A DNA stretch of 38,262 nt from a virus: positions 1-38,262 of IMG/VR virus record IMGVR_UViG_3300030012_002335; one strand, 5' to 3'. This document shows positions 17,350 through 27,997 of this stretch, one piece after another (position 1 is the stretch's first letter; the number at the start of each line of letters is the position of its first letter). The notes under the pieces were generated by a model. The model worked only from the letters and a program-made list of their open reading frames with translations, was not told the DNA's origin and ran no database searches. A program made the position numbers and the translations under genes.

Positions 17350-18146
17350 AAAACTTTAATCAAGCTGTAGAGAGATACTACGAAAGTAGAAGCCAAGGTA
17401 AGAACGATGCAACTTATATCAAATACTTTAACAAGTGTTTTGGTAACAAACCTGTTAATCAACTAAGCAAAGAAAACCTTGCGGATGCTAGATCGGGAAT
17501 AAAAAAATCTCCCGGTACAGTCAATAGATACATCAATTTTCTCAGAGCAGTTTTAAATTACTGCTATGAAGAATTAGGTTGGTTGGACACAAAGCCAATC
17601 ATCAAGAGAGTTAAGGAGCCTGCTCGTAGAGTTAAGTTTCTGACTGTCGAACAATGTGCTGAATTGCACAAGGCTTTGCCTGAACACTTGAAAAATGTTT
17701 TCGCTTTTTCTCTGGTTACAGGTGTCAGGATGTCCAACTGCCTAAATCTTAAATGGGAAGATGTTAAGGATGGCTGGGTTGCTATCCATGCAGATGAAAC
17801 TAAAAATGGTAGGTCCCTTTCGGTACCGTTAAATAAGGAAGCACAAAACTTATTGAACAACATAGAAAAGAATGGGTCCTATGTCTTCACATATGCCGGT
17901 AGAAAGTTTTCTAGGACATCCAATACAGGATGGTATAGGGCACTTAAAAAGTGTGGATTAGAGGGCTTTAGATGGCACGACATCAGACATACTTGGGCTA
18001 CTCATCATGTGCAAAATGGAACTCCTCTCCATACTTTGCAACATCTTGGTGGGTGGTCCGACTTTAATATAGTTAACAGATACGCTCACCTGTCTAAGGA
18101 TTATCTAAGTGAGGCTTGTGAGAATACGATATCTTTGATATCTTAG
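17346..18146 (+). CDS. int: Tyrosine recombinase/integrase
   Basis: 266 residues. An N-terminal SAM-like DNA-binding domain (KYFNKCFGNKPVNQLSKENL) is followed by the catalytic domain with R128 (TGVRMSNCLNLKW), H211-x-x-R214 (WHDIRHTWATHH), W in LGGW (about 237) and Y246 (NRYAHLS). The complete catalytic set indicates an active enzyme that would integrate the phage chromosome. Lack of an arm-binding N-terminal domain makes it a compact XerC-like type. It ends a rightward unit facing the virion gene block. No excisionase is recognised. Confidence 0.93.
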   Translation: MKNFNQAVERYYESRSQGKNDATYIKYFNKCFGNKPVNQLSKENLADARSGIKKSPGTVNRYINFLRAVLNYCYEELGWLDTKPIIKRVKEPARRVKFLTVEQCAELHKALPEHLKNVFAFSLVTGVRMSNCLNLKWEDVKDGWVAIHADETKNGRSLSVPLNKEAQNLLNNIEKNGSYVFTYAGRKFSRTSNTGWYRALKKCGLEGFRWHDIRHTWATHHVQNGTPLHTLQHLGGWSDFNIVNRYAHLSKDYLSEACENTISLIS

Positions 18147-18225
18147 GATCTGATACCTTCATGCGGGGCTACCTTCGTTCATATTTTCCCCTATTTACAG
18201 TATATACTTTGGTAGCTTCGCTCTT
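18147..18225. other. Convergent gap after integrase with nested inverted repeats; candidate attP or terminator
   Basis: GCTACC (18168-18173) and GGTAGC (18211-18216) are inverted around a perfect 10-bp palindrome AGTATATACT (18199-18208). The flanks CTACCTTCGTTC (18169-18180) and GTAGCTTCGCTC (18212-18223) also form a 9/12 direct repeat. Phage attachment sites usually lie directly by int, so this is a candidate. No tRNA-like segment is visible. No T-run hairpin is convincing as a terminator. Confidence 0.35.
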
Positions 18226-21200
18226 TTATTTATTCCTTTCTTTTTCTTCCTCTTCAAGAGCATCAAAGTAAGTACCATTAAACTCTTTCATAATCTTTAA
18301 TCTTTCAAGATCTAATTCGTCATATATTTTGTAATATTTGACCGGATCCTTTTCATAATAATCTTGTCTTGCCTCTTGCATAAGTTTCTTATTTTCTAGT
18401 AGAAGTTCTTCGACATAGTTTACTAAGCTGTTGTTTCCATATTTTCTTGTAGCATATCTATTTAATAAATTACCAAGGCTTGCTTTACCTGTATCTCCCC
18501 CAACCCTCTTAAGGAAGTCTTCTGCATCTTCTCCCGGTTCTAAAGCTTCACTTAATTGTCTGTATGCAAACTCAATATCTTTTACTTTCTCAATGTTTTC
18601 GTAAAACATCTGCATATCTTCTGAGTCTCTAGGTGAAACTGTTAACCTTCTCAAAAAAGGTATCTGGTCTGATCTTGGTCTATCTGGAGAGAACAATAAT
18701 TGATAGGATCGTTTTGTGGTTCTTCCGATACCACCGGTTGCGTAATCTAAGAGATACTGAATAACAGCTGGATCTATATCAATATCACCGCTATAGAATT
18801 CGTTTCCACCGGAAGCATCATTAATACTTCTAGTAATTCCTTGAATAAACTTCAACACCCTTTTATTTTCGTTGTATGACCTAGGATCTCTTTGACCAAA
18901 CCTTGGTTCAAAATATATCGGTGTACCAAAATGATCTCTATTGGCTAATAACTCAGCCGCAGGTTTTGCAAATGTTGGTGTGACAGATATACCTAAATCT
19001 CTGATAACTGATCCCTCGTTTATTGAAACAGAGATCGGAGCATAGTTATGCATTAATGACTCACCTAAATCAAGCCCAGCTTTTGCTAATGATTTGTCAT
19101 AGTTATCCAATATGTTACCCATCATTAATTCAGCAGTAACTCTTCCTGTGTTTGCAAATACAGCATAACCGTATGGCATTGGGATACCGAGCCCTATTGG
19201 GTACTTTCTTCCATCCTTGCCAACAACATTGTACTTAGAGCCAGATCCCCACTTCTCTATTTCCACTTCTCCGTCAACAAATTCTATATTTGGGAATAAG
19301 AAAATATATTTAGTTTGTTTTTCCCATTCAGATATTTTGTCGTAATAAAGCCTTCCATCTTCATCTTCTCCACTCACCAATATGTTGTATATCGTGGATG
19401 CATTTCCAACACCATACAAGCCTGCTAATACTTTAAGTTTTCTTGAAGATACTTGTCCGGGTTTTAGTCCTCGTAAAACATTTACTGTGCCTTGAATACT
19501 TGCATTAAAGAACATATATAAAGCATTAGCAGTCGGACCCATTGTTCCCATTCTATTAAAGTTAATTGTCAGGTTTTTTGCTAACGCTGCGGCTCTTTCA
19601 TAAGTTGCCGGGGTAGCATTTTCTAACCCACCAAAAGATTCAATGTATCCCTCAAAGGCAGTAAATCTAGCCGCATTCTCAATTCCAGAGTTAAGTCTTT
19701 CAATAACAGCAAACACTGATTTGTATGCTGATTTAGCATTGCCTTTAAAGTTTCCAGAATACATGTCTCTTAAATCTTGGAATTCTTTAGTAAGTTGTTC
19801 TATTGTTTTTTGTTCGATATATCCGGTTTCTCCGCCAAACTCTTTAAACTTTCTGAGTAATATTTGTTTTCTTGCCATATCGTCAGACAATCCATATTTT
19901 TCTTCAACAGCAGCTACAACCTCTGGTGTTATGTCTGTGCCCTGTGAAGCAATAGTATCAAGCTCATTTTTAATAGCATCTGCATTTAAAGATCTAGACT
20001 TTTCAAACTTAACTAGATTGACAGCATTAGATAAAATATTTTTTGATGTGTAATATTTTTTAGAAATCTCTAAAGCTTTTGCCCTGCCTCCGTCAATCTC
20101 CTCTTCAGCCATTAAGTTAAAGTAACCTGTTTGTACATCTCTTAAAAAGTTATTAACCATAAACGCTGGATCAAGAGATGTGTTTACCATGGATAAGTAT
20201 CTTGTAACTGCTCTAACACCCCTCATGAAGTTATCACTAATCTCAGAATCAAAATTATCAAACCCACGAGCAAGCCTTTCGTCATAAACTTCTACATACT
20301 TTTGCTCACCATTTTCTTTAAAACCTATTCTTGATTTTCCTTTCACAGAATCCCATGCTGCATCGACTTTTTTGATTTGACCAACATCCTCAGAAACACT
20401 CCATAAATCACTTGGGAAAGCTCTAGCTAATTCTGCTAACGATTTAACGACCCTATTTTTCTCGCTTGTAATAGCTGCTCCGGTAGCCTGAACAATTGAT
20501 TGTTGTAATGGCGAGTCTGCTAAAGACTCCCTACCTTTTGCTGCTTTAATAAGCTGTCCTGAAACAGTCATCTGGCTGTTAATTAAATTGTTTCTCGTTT
20601 TTGGTCTTTTTAATTCTCTCCCGGTATCGGGGTCGATAAGAGTATCTTCTGCATAACCAACTAGAGGAACATAATATTTATATCTAGCTGACCAATCCTG
20701 TATTAATTCTTCTGCGATTAAACCAGACTCGGATAATGTTTCTCTTGTTTTTTCTAATAAAGGTCTATGAAAATCTTCATAAGCTTTTAGTAGGTTTTTG
20801 CCTTTTGTAAAACTGCCTGTTGCTTCTTGTTTTTTAAGATCATAAATAACACCATATTTTTTTAGAGTTATTACTGCATCCTCTGTTGTAATACCAGAAC
20901 CTGACTCTGCTTTTGCAAGTTTGTTTTTGGCAGTCGTAAGCTTTCCTTTAGCAATAGCAATGTCTTGTTTACTTGAATCAGGATTTTTTTGGACCTGTTT
21001 TAAATTCTGTTCTGCCTCTTTTACTTTATCTTCAAAAAGTGTTGGCAGATATGCATTTCTTTCTGGGGCATGCAGGTTATATATGAAGTGATTATATTGC
21101 TCTTCTGATATACCTTTGCTTGTAAGGAAATCAAGAAGTGGCTCATAGTAATCTTCTCTGATGTCTCTTAACAGATCTTTAACCCTTCCCGGGAAAATAT

Positions 21201-24200
21201 CAGTTTGTGTTGATACTCTCCAATCTCTTGAATCTGGGTCCACACCAACATCCTTAAGCTTTTGCACTATGACATTGTTACCAAATTGCTCCAAAATACT
21301 TTCTTCAATTGTCCACAATCTACCAAATTTATTTGCAACTGTGATGTTGAAGTCTTCCATATAATTTGCAAAACGACCAACCTCTGGTAAAGAGAAATTA
21401 CCATCTGGATCTGGACCCTTTGGTGGTGCTGGTGGGGTTGGTGGGGTTGGAGGCTCTATATTATCAAGAGCCGCATCAATCGCATCAGATTGCTCTTTAG
21501 GTATGTCTTGTTCTTTTGCTTTAGGCTCTAAGCTTCTTGCTGAGGACTCTGATCCTGTGGTTGGGAAGGATCCATCTGGACCTCTTTCTGGGGACTCATT
21601 TCTGTATTTGTCATAGATCGCATCGACTTTTGACCTGATACCATCAAGCCTTTTTCGTATGCTTCCTTTCGCAAGTCGCCCTTGTAAGTAACCTTCTCCA
21701 TCCGGATTATCTCTCCAATTATTAGTTAGATACTGTGTATTATACTTAATGCCATGTGCTGAATCAAACCCAACACCCTCTATAGCTATAGATGACATAG
21801 CCCTCTCTATCTTATTATCAAAGTCTTCTACAATTTTGCCATTGAATTTAAAGTTGATAATAGATATGCCGCTTGCATCCATCTGAGTAAAGCCATCAAT
21901 CCCTTCAGCTTGCAGGGCAGCATTAATTTGTTTTCTAAGCATTGATGAAATCTCAATGTTATCGCCTGTTGTTGTATCAAGAAATCTAATTACAGAGCCT
22001 GAATTAACACTTTCATTAGATAGATCTGCTATATCTTCATCTAAAATGCTCTCATTGGAGGAGAAGTATGGCACTGCATCTTGTCTAAAGACATAGCCCC
22101 ATGCTCTCAAGAAATCATCTGCAAATTCTAAATCACGCTCACTAAATTGTTGCTCTCCTTCTACTTTCTCCAAGATAAGATTAGCAAGAATGTTTGGATT
22201 TATCTTGCCATCATATGCACCAAAGCTGTGTGAGAATTTATAAAGACCTGTACCGGGAAGTAGATTAAGTATTTCATTCCTTCCCTCTGATGTCGTAATA
22301 ACATCAAGAAGTTCTTTTGTCATTTGTGCTTTCTTTCTATCAGATAGTTTCTCTGCAAAAGCAAACTGTTCTAATGATTGTGTTGGTATCACTTCAGCTG
22401 TAACAACGCTAGAAGCTTTTTCCAAAAATGTTTCATAACCAACATACTCAGCTGGCTTACCTTGCTCTTGTAGTTGTTTATTTCTTACATAAGTCCAAAG
22501 TACAGCCTGCATCTCCATTGGAGATAGGTTGTCATTATTTTTTTCATTAAATATTTTTGTGGCTTCTTTGATGACAGCTGTACCGTATCTATGATGAGAT
22601 AATTGTCCTTGACCCTTGGCAAATCCTAATAATTTAAACATCCATGTGTCCATGGTTACCGCATCTGGGTTTTTACCTGTTAGATTTTCATAAAAGCTTT
22701 GAAGCTTCCAGCCAACACCCTCTAGCTTTTGTCCAAAGTCTGGTGCCTCTAATGCTGCCTTAGCAAACTTACCAGCCTCTGGCTGGAATCCCGGTAGGGG
22801 ATCTGCCCCTTTTGCCATAGCAACTAAAGATCTTAATGTGTATGCTAAATTTGTTTCTACCGGTGTTTGTGAAGAGTATACTGTTAGCAGTCGCATTACA
22901 TCTTCTTTTAGTTTTGCGTTGCCCTGCACAAGCTTGTCAACTTCTTCGTTTACATTTTTGTACCAATTTCTACTTTCATCAATTAAAGATAAATCTTTTT
23001 GTTCTGCAAGCTTGACCAAATCATTGGCAAGTTTATTGAAATCTTTTTGTGTGTTTTTAAATACTCCGGGTTTTATTCGTGGAGCACCATCAAAGGTGCC
23101 ATCTGATTTAGGTGAAAGATCACCTATTGGAATATAGTTTACTTGTTCTGTAGGTCGAATGTCGTCTGGGTCTTGTCTGACAACATCTCTTTCCATTCCT
23201 CTACCGGTTCCCCGCTGCTGAGAGCCGCTTTGAGAATATCGATCAGGGACTCTTCTGGAGTATACTTGAGAATCTGCATCGGCACGAGGTGATTGAAACG
23301 CATCTCGTATTCCGAAGCCAACTTGTGAAAATCTGTTATTAGATACTGCATTCTCTATTCCTTTTATAAGTTTTGTAGTTTCTGGAGCATTTTCCTCAAA
23401 AAACTTAGGGTTATTGTAATACAAACCAAACGCTTGTGCGAATAACTCTGATTTAATAAATTCATTCAGACCTTGATCCAACATTTGAATGTTGCCTTTT
23501 TGATCCATATAAGTCTGCTCACTTACAGGTGTGCCACCACTTTCCGACCACTTAACCAAGTCAATTAATATTCTGTTAAATGGATAAGCAAGTGCACGAC
23601 CAGAGAATTCGCTAGCAAAATTGTCTGTTTGTGATTTGAAGTACATGCTAAACATTTCTCTCATCACAGCACCACCTGTTTCAAACTTAAACGATTGTAA
23701 TGACTGTATGGGTAGCTCAGTAATCTTATCAACGCCAAATTGTTTTTTGATTCTTTTGGTTTCAGTTTCAAAATTAATAAAATCAAATAAAGGCGAATCA
23801 GAAGAAAATGGTTTGCGATCTACATTTATGTTTTCACTTTGAGTAAAGTTATAGTCAAGGTGATGTGCGATTTCATGAACAAGCGTTTGTTGTAAATTAG
23901 CCTGAGCTCCATATGTAAGCTGACCAATATTGGTATTTTCATCCTCAAACCTATTTTTAATTGGTCCTGTGAATTTATTAGATTGCAGCAAAACCCTTGA
24001 GCTTAATGTTATTGTTGCGGCATTAGGTATATATAAACCGAGTGATGTTTGGTCTTTGGTGTTTGCTTTAAATTGACTGTGTACGCCTATAAAATTAAGC
24101 CCTCTTAAAGCTCCTTCTGGTAAGCCATTTTTAAATGCCGCATATAAGGCACGAGCAACAGCATCTGCTTCACCAGCATCTAAATCTCTAGCATTGCTAT

Positions 24201-26316
24201 AATTTAAATCGGCAGAAAAATTTTGATAACTGTAAGTGTATTTTGAAGACTCTCCTTCACCTGCTTTATATGCTTGTCTAACCAAAGACTCAAAAGGGGC
24301 ATCGCCAATGTCATAGGTATTTAATGGTTTTTCCTCAACAAAACCATCTGCATCTGTTTTATCAGTAGCTTCTTTAATGGTTATAAGCTCTAGGTTTTTA
24401 CTATTCCAAGCTAAAGGATCAACAAATTTTTGCCTTACTGAATCTACCTCTGGTTTTACATCATTTAAAGCACTTTCAAGGGTTGCTTCACTTATCAATG
24501 TTGGCTCTGCTCCAGCCTCAAGAGCATAATCAATATCGTAATCTCTTATTTCTTGGTCGTTCTGTGGGTAAAAATTATCGTAATCTTTTTTAGATAACGG
24601 TTGTAATTCAGATTTTTTTTGAAATCTTGCAAGGTAAGATTGTAATACAGACTTATCTTCTTCTAGTTTACTTATTGTTGTTTCATTCTCAGTGGCATTA
24701 ATTTGTCCGTTGATCTCAATAATTCTCTGGCTGACATCTTGATTGAATGTTTCTGGATCAATTAGCTGATCTACCCCCATAATATTTAAAACCTTTTTAC
24801 CTTCCACTAGTGCATCTGCTAACTCATTACCATCTAAATCAGATATCTCTTGTTGCAATTGATTTGCGAGTTCTATCTCTTCCTCGCTCAGGCTCTCCGC
24901 TACAGGGTCATTTTTAATGATTTGTTGAGCAAGATATTCATCTGGTAACACTTCAGGCATTACAAAGTTATAGTATTGTCTGTTTGGTATAAATGGTTGT
25001 CCTGACTCATCTTGAGTCATTTGAACAATTGACCTTGCTCCCGGATCAAATTGTTTTGATGCATGTAAAAAACTAAATGTTTCATCAATAGATTTGTAAC
25101 TTGCATTAACTCGTTTTGTTGCTGTATCAAGTTCTCTTCCTATTCTTCTTGCAATGTTTGGATCTAACTCATTTAATGTCGCTTTTATATCTGGAGCAAA
25201 AGCAGCAGTACCCTGCATTCCAATCATTCCACCTGCTCCAACAACAGTTGCTATGGATGTCATAGCTGCATTATCAAGCATAACATCTATCCAAGAAGGT
25301 CCATCATAGTTGGGGTTGTCTTTGTTTGCCCAAGCGAACCTAAGATCGGTGTTAACGCCACTCATTGCATTATTGGTTTCCTGAATAATGGTGTTGACAT
25401 TCTCTGCACCAAGCTCTCTTATTACTGTGCCGAAACCATCCCTTACAAAAGTTTCAACATTGGCACCGTTTGCTTTCCAATATCTTTTTAAGGTTTTACT
25501 AACAAAAGGCATTGGGAAAGCCTCAGTGCCAATTTCTGCTAAAGCATTAATGGTAGAAACCTTGACTGCCTTTTCATGACTCAGCCCACTCATACGAGCT
25601 TGCCTGTATGATGATCCCATCTCGTAATACCCGAAAATCGGCAGCATGGGTAACATGTATGCTGGATTCTTTGTTGCCATAGAACCCAATATTGCTGGTG
25701 TCATAAGAATTAAACTATCAATTCCAGCCGATACAGTTTTTTCAAATTCAGAAAGATTTGAAGTTTTATTTATAGAATCAATTTGATTTTGCAATTCATT
25801 CCATTGATCTGCATTATCTTCAATAAAGTCAATATAGTTATTAACTATTTCTGCTTGTTTTTGTGGGGTGTAACTATTAAATATTTCTTCTTGTTCTGCC
25901 CTTGCACTTTCAAGTAAGTTTTGTTCTTGACCTCTAAGCATTCTTGATGCAGCACCCTCACCAAAAGCAATACCAAAAGAATATCTGGGTTTCTTAATAC
26001 CTAGCTCCACCCTAAAGTCTTCTTCTTTGCCCATATATTGTTGATCTAAAACAAACTTCCTAAAGTTAGGAACAATTTTTTTTACAGAAGCGGATGTAAC
26101 TTTAGGTAAACTTAGTGCTGGTTTATATGTTTGTTTGATTGATAGGGGTCCAAAGCCTAGCCCGGGTGTATCAAGAAAAGTATCAAAGAAAGATTCATCA
26201 TCTTCTTTAATAAGACCTGTTGATTGATCTAACCCTAAAATGTCTTGAACAAGATCTTCTTTTTCTTCTTCGGGTATTAGGGAGAAGGGGTCCTGTATTC
26301 TGTTTTCATCTGCCAC
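18226..26316 (-). CDS. Giant virion-associated polyprotein with zinc-protease motif and LPD-type domains
   Basis: 2,696 residues, GTG start behind AAGG. The N-terminal 350 residues are helical with hydrophobic glycine-rich stretches (TSIATVVGAGGMIGM) that could insert in membranes. H814-E-I-A-H818 (LVHEIAHHLDY) is a metallopeptidase site. Around 1,230 the KLLGFAKGQGQLSHHRYGTA segment is typical of large polyvalent phage proteins. A proline-rich linker (about 1,622-1,634) separates the halves. The last third (MVNNFLRDVQTGYFNLM near 2,050; ENAARFTAFEGY near 2,215; FNASIQGTVN) matches the LPD38-type module. By analogy it is packaged in the capsid and enters the host with DNA. No polymerase or lysozyme motif was found. 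Confidence 0.8.
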   Translation of the reverse strand: MADENRIQDPFSLIPEEEKEDLVQDILGLDQSTGLIKEDDESFFDTFLDTPGLGFGPLSIKQTYKPALSLPKVTSASVKKIVPNFRKFVLDQQYMGKEEDFRVELGIKKPRYSFGIAFGEGAASRMLRGQEQNLLESARAEQEEIFNSYTPQKQAEIVNNYIDFIEDNADQWNELQNQIDSINKTSNLSEFEKTVSAGIDSLILMTPAILGSMATKNPAYMLPMLPIFGYYEMGSSYRQARMSGLSHEKAVKVSTINALAEIGTEAFPMPFVSKTLKRYWKANGANVETFVRDGFGTVIRELGAENVNTIIQETNNAMSGVNTDLRFAWANKDNPNYDGPSWIDVMLDNAAMTSIATVVGAGGMIGMQGTAAFAPDIKATLNELDPNIARRIGRELDTATKRVNASYKSIDETFSFLHASKQFDPGARSIVQMTQDESGQPFIPNRQYYNFVMPEVLPDEYLAQQIIKNDPVAESLSEEEIELANQLQQEISDLDGNELADALVEGKKVLNIMGVDQLIDPETFNQDVSQRIIEINGQINATENETTISKLEEDKSVLQSYLARFQKKSELQPLSKKDYDNFYPQNDQEIRDYDIDYALEAGAEPTLISEATLESALNDVKPEVDSVRQKFVDPLAWNSKNLELITIKEATDKTDADGFVEEKPLNTYDIGDAPFESLVRQAYKAGEGESSKYTYSYQNFSADLNYSNARDLDAGEADAVARALYAAFKNGLPEGALRGLNFIGVHSQFKANTKDQTSLGLYIPNAATITLSSRVLLQSNKFTGPIKNRFEDENTNIGQLTYGAQANLQQTLVHEIAHHLDYNFTQSENINVDRKPFSSDSPLFDFINFETETKRIKKQFGVDKITELPIQSLQSFKFETGGAVMREMFSMYFKSQTDNFASEFSGRALAYPFNRILIDLVKWSESGGTPVSEQTYMDQKGNIQMLDQGLNEFIKSELFAQAFGLYYNNPKFFEENAPETTKLIKGIENAVSNNRFSQVGFGIRDAFQSPRADADSQVYSRRVPDRYSQSGSQQRGTGRGMERDVVRQDPDDIRPTEQVNYIPIGDLSPKSDGTFDGAPRIKPGVFKNTQKDFNKLANDLVKLAEQKDLSLIDESRNWYKNVNEEVDKLVQGNAKLKEDVMRLLTVYSSQTPVETNLAYTLRSLVAMAKGADPLPGFQPEAGKFAKAALEAPDFGQKLEGVGWKLQSFYENLTGKNPDAVTMDTWMFKLLGFAKGQGQLSHHRYGTAVIKEATKIFNEKNNDNLSPMEMQAVLWTYVRNKQLQEQGKPAEYVGYETFLEKASSVVTAEVIPTQSLEQFAFAEKLSDRKKAQMTKELLDVITTSEGRNEILNLLPGTGLYKFSHSFGAYDGKINPNILANLILEKVEGEQQFSERDLEFADDFLRAWGYVFRQDAVPYFSSNESILDEDIADLSNESVNSGSVIRFLDTTTGDNIEISSMLRKQINAALQAEGIDGFTQMDASGISIINFKFNGKIVEDFDNKIERAMSSIAIEGVGFDSAHGIKYNTQYLTNNWRDNPDGEGYLQGRLAKGSIRKRLDGIRSKVDAIYDKYRNESPERGPDGSFPTTGSESSARSLEPKAKEQDIPKEQSDAIDAALDNIEPPTPPTPPAPPKGPDPDGNFSLPEVGRFANYMEDFNITVANKFGRLWTIEESILEQFGNNVIVQKLKDVGVDPDSRDWRVSTQTDIFPGRVKDLLRDIREDYYEPLLDFLTSKGISEEQYNHFIYNLHAPERNAYLPTLFEDKVKEAEQNLKQVQKNPDSSKQDIAIAKGKLTTAKNKLAKAESGSGITTEDAVITLKKYGVIYDLKKQEATGSFTKGKNLLKAYEDFHRPLLEKTRETLSESGLIAEELIQDWSARYKYYVPLVGYAEDTLIDPDTGRELKRPKTRNNLINSQMTVSGQLIKAAKGRESLADSPLQQSIVQATGAAITSEKNRVVKSLAELARAFPSDLWSVSEDVGQIKKVDAAWDSVKGKSRIGFKENGEQKYVEVYDERLARGFDNFDSEISDNFMRGVRAVTRYLSMVNTSLDPAFMVNNFLRDVQTGYFNLMAEEEIDGGRAKALEISKKYYTSKNILSNAVNLVKFEKSRSLNADAIKNELDTIASQGTDITPEVVAAVEEKYGLSDDMARKQILLRKFKEFGGETGYIEQKTIEQLTKEFQDLRDMYSGNFKGNAKSAYKSVFAVIERLNSGIENAARFTAFEGYIESFGGLENATPATYERAAALAKNLTINFNRMGTMGPTANALYMFFNASIQGTVNVLRGLKPGQVSSRKLKVLAGLYGVGNASTIYNILVSGEDEDGRLYYDKISEWEKQTKYIFLFPNIEFVDGEVEIEKWGSGSKYNVVGKDGRKYPIGLGIPMPYGYAVFANTGRVTAELMMGNILDNYDKSLAKAGLDLGESLMHNYAPISVSINEGSVIRDLGISVTPTFAKPAAELLANRDHFGTPIYFEPRFGQRDPRSYNENKRVLKFIQGITRSINDASGGNEFYSGDIDIDPAVIQYLLDYATGGIGRTTKRSYQLLFSPDRPRSDQIPFLRRLTVSPRDSEDMQMFYENIEKVKDIEFAYRQLSEALEPGEDAEDFLKRVGGDTGKASLGNLLNRYATRKYGNNSLVNYVEELLLENKKLMQEARQDYYEKDPVKYYKIYDELDLERLKIMKEFNGTYFDALEEEEKERNK

Positions 26317-26323
26317 ACTATTT

Positions 26324-27994
26324 CTACCTTAATGTTCTCTTTAAAAGTTCTAAAAGCTGATCATCTTGTAGTTCCGGATTGTTCGGAAATCTTGCTTTAT
26401 ATCTTAATGTTATAGTGTCAACCAAAACATCGATGTCTTGCTCTGGATATGCTTCTTTTAGTTTTGGTAAATAATTTGCTCTGCTTTCACCAGCTTGAAT
26501 ATCAATCCCTCTAAACTGAAACGCTTCTGCCCGTGTAGGTGTAGGTGATGGCTTGTTTTCATAGACGGTCCCAGACCTAAGTTCTTTTTCTAGTGTAGCC
26601 TCAGATTTAAGAGAGTTAAAAATTGCTTCATTTGGAAGTATCCCTTCTTTTAAGCGATAGTGTTTTTTACCCTTGGTAAAGCCAAGGTCATCCACCTCGA
26701 CATCCGATAACTCTTCAATACTAGAGGTTATATCTATACCCTTTTGTAAAAATATAGATATTGCTTCACTAGCACCTTCGTCATCGTTACCAAGTTTTTT
26801 TTGTGCTGATATTAGTGCTCGATCCGTTTGTATTCTCTCAGCAAGGGCTTTTTCATTGATACGAAACTGCTCGTTAGCTGCATCTTTAAATTTAAGTTCT
26901 CCCTCAACGGTTCTGGTTAATCTTTGCTCAAGCTTTTCATTGACAGCAGCAGCCATTTCAAGAATAGGTAGCTTACTTGGGTCAGTTATAGTATCCATCA
27001 TGATTGTGCTTAATGACGAAGTTATGTCTATCATGTCTGTTAAAGATATTGATTGTGCATCAGTTCCAACCTGAGTTTCTCTTATAACTGATTTGCTGAT
27101 GTCCGGTACAAATGATGTTTTTGTATACTCGTTTCCCTCATCATCGACATAAGTAAAATTGCCCTTAAGGATTGCTGAAGGCTTATTTGATTTTATGCTT
27201 TGTTCTTCAACCTCAAACGAATTAAAGTCTAACTCAATTCCTGTTATTGTTCCTTTGGTTCCATCCTCTGCTACATATCGCTTACCAATATATCCTCTGC
27301 TCTTCATTGAAAAAACTTCATTTAAAGATTGGTTATAATCACCAAGATTTAAATTTTCTAACATTTCTGGATTTTGCTGGATTTGTCTTACAAGCGGGTT
27401 TAAAACATTTAAAGCTTTTCCCATATCTGGTGTAAGTCCTTTTACTATATTGATATTTCCTTTTTTAACATCTTCATATGAAACATCAACGAGGTGATTG
27501 ATTGCTACATCAATAGATGCAGTACCCATCAATGCGGGGTTGTTTTTTAATTCTTCTGCAAGATTAGCTAGTGAACCATAAACATATCTTCCTGCTTGGG
27601 CACTATTAAACATTTCTGCCTGCTCTGTATTCATTTTAGCTACTGCTAGTTCATTTTCTCTTGTATCAAGAATAAGCTGTCTTTCTTTTTTAGCAAATTC
27701 TTGCAATTCTGGAGACAGTTCAATGTCAATAAGTTGTGTTTGACGGTCTAATAACTCTGTTCTTGCTCTTGTTCCTTCTGTACCAGCAACCCTTTGCTCA
27801 ATTGTTGTTGCTTGTTCAGCCTGCTCTACAGTTGTGCCTTCTGCAAAACCCTCAACCCCAAGATCAGCAACAGGCGTTTCCTGTGCTTCTCTTCGTTTTT
27901 GTTGATCTTCTAGCTGCTCTTCATAAATACTAAGCCTTCTCGCAGAAAGCATTAGGTTTAAGCCTTGATTAAATCCGTCACTAAATCCTGCCAT
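26324..27994 (-). CDS. Probable internal virion protein, coiled coil
   Basis: 556 residues. The start MAGFSDGFNQGLNLMLSARR is like those of podovirus ejection proteins, followed by long charged coiled coil (YEEQLEDQQKRREAQE) and many Q/E-rich helices. No enzymatic motif is visible. It lies directly after the small glycine-rich proteins and before the giant polyprotein in transcription order, the usual slot for internal core proteins. The name is from position and composition. Confidence 0.6.
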   Translation of the reverse strand: MAGFSDGFNQGLNLMLSARRLSIYEEQLEDQQKRREAQETPVADLGVEGFAEGTTVEQAEQATTIEQRVAGTEGTRARTELLDRQTQLIDIELSPELQEFAKKERQLILDTRENELAVAKMNTEQAEMFNSAQAGRYVYGSLANLAEELKNNPALMGTASIDVAINHLVDVSYEDVKKGNINIVKGLTPDMGKALNVLNPLVRQIQQNPEMLENLNLGDYNQSLNEVFSMKSRGYIGKRYVAEDGTKGTITGIELDFNSFEVEEQSIKSNKPSAILKGNFTYVDDEGNEYTKTSFVPDISKSVIRETQVGTDAQSISLTDMIDITSSLSTIMMDTITDPSKLPILEMAAAVNEKLEQRLTRTVEGELKFKDAANEQFRINEKALAERIQTDRALISAQKKLGNDDEGASEAISIFLQKGIDITSSIEELSDVEVDDLGFTKGKKHYRLKEGILPNEAIFNSLKSEATLEKELRSGTVYENKPSPTPTRAEAFQFRGIDIQAGESRANYLPKLKEAYPEQDIDVLVDTITLRYKARFPNNPELQDDQLLELLKRTLR

Positions 27995-27997
27995 AAT

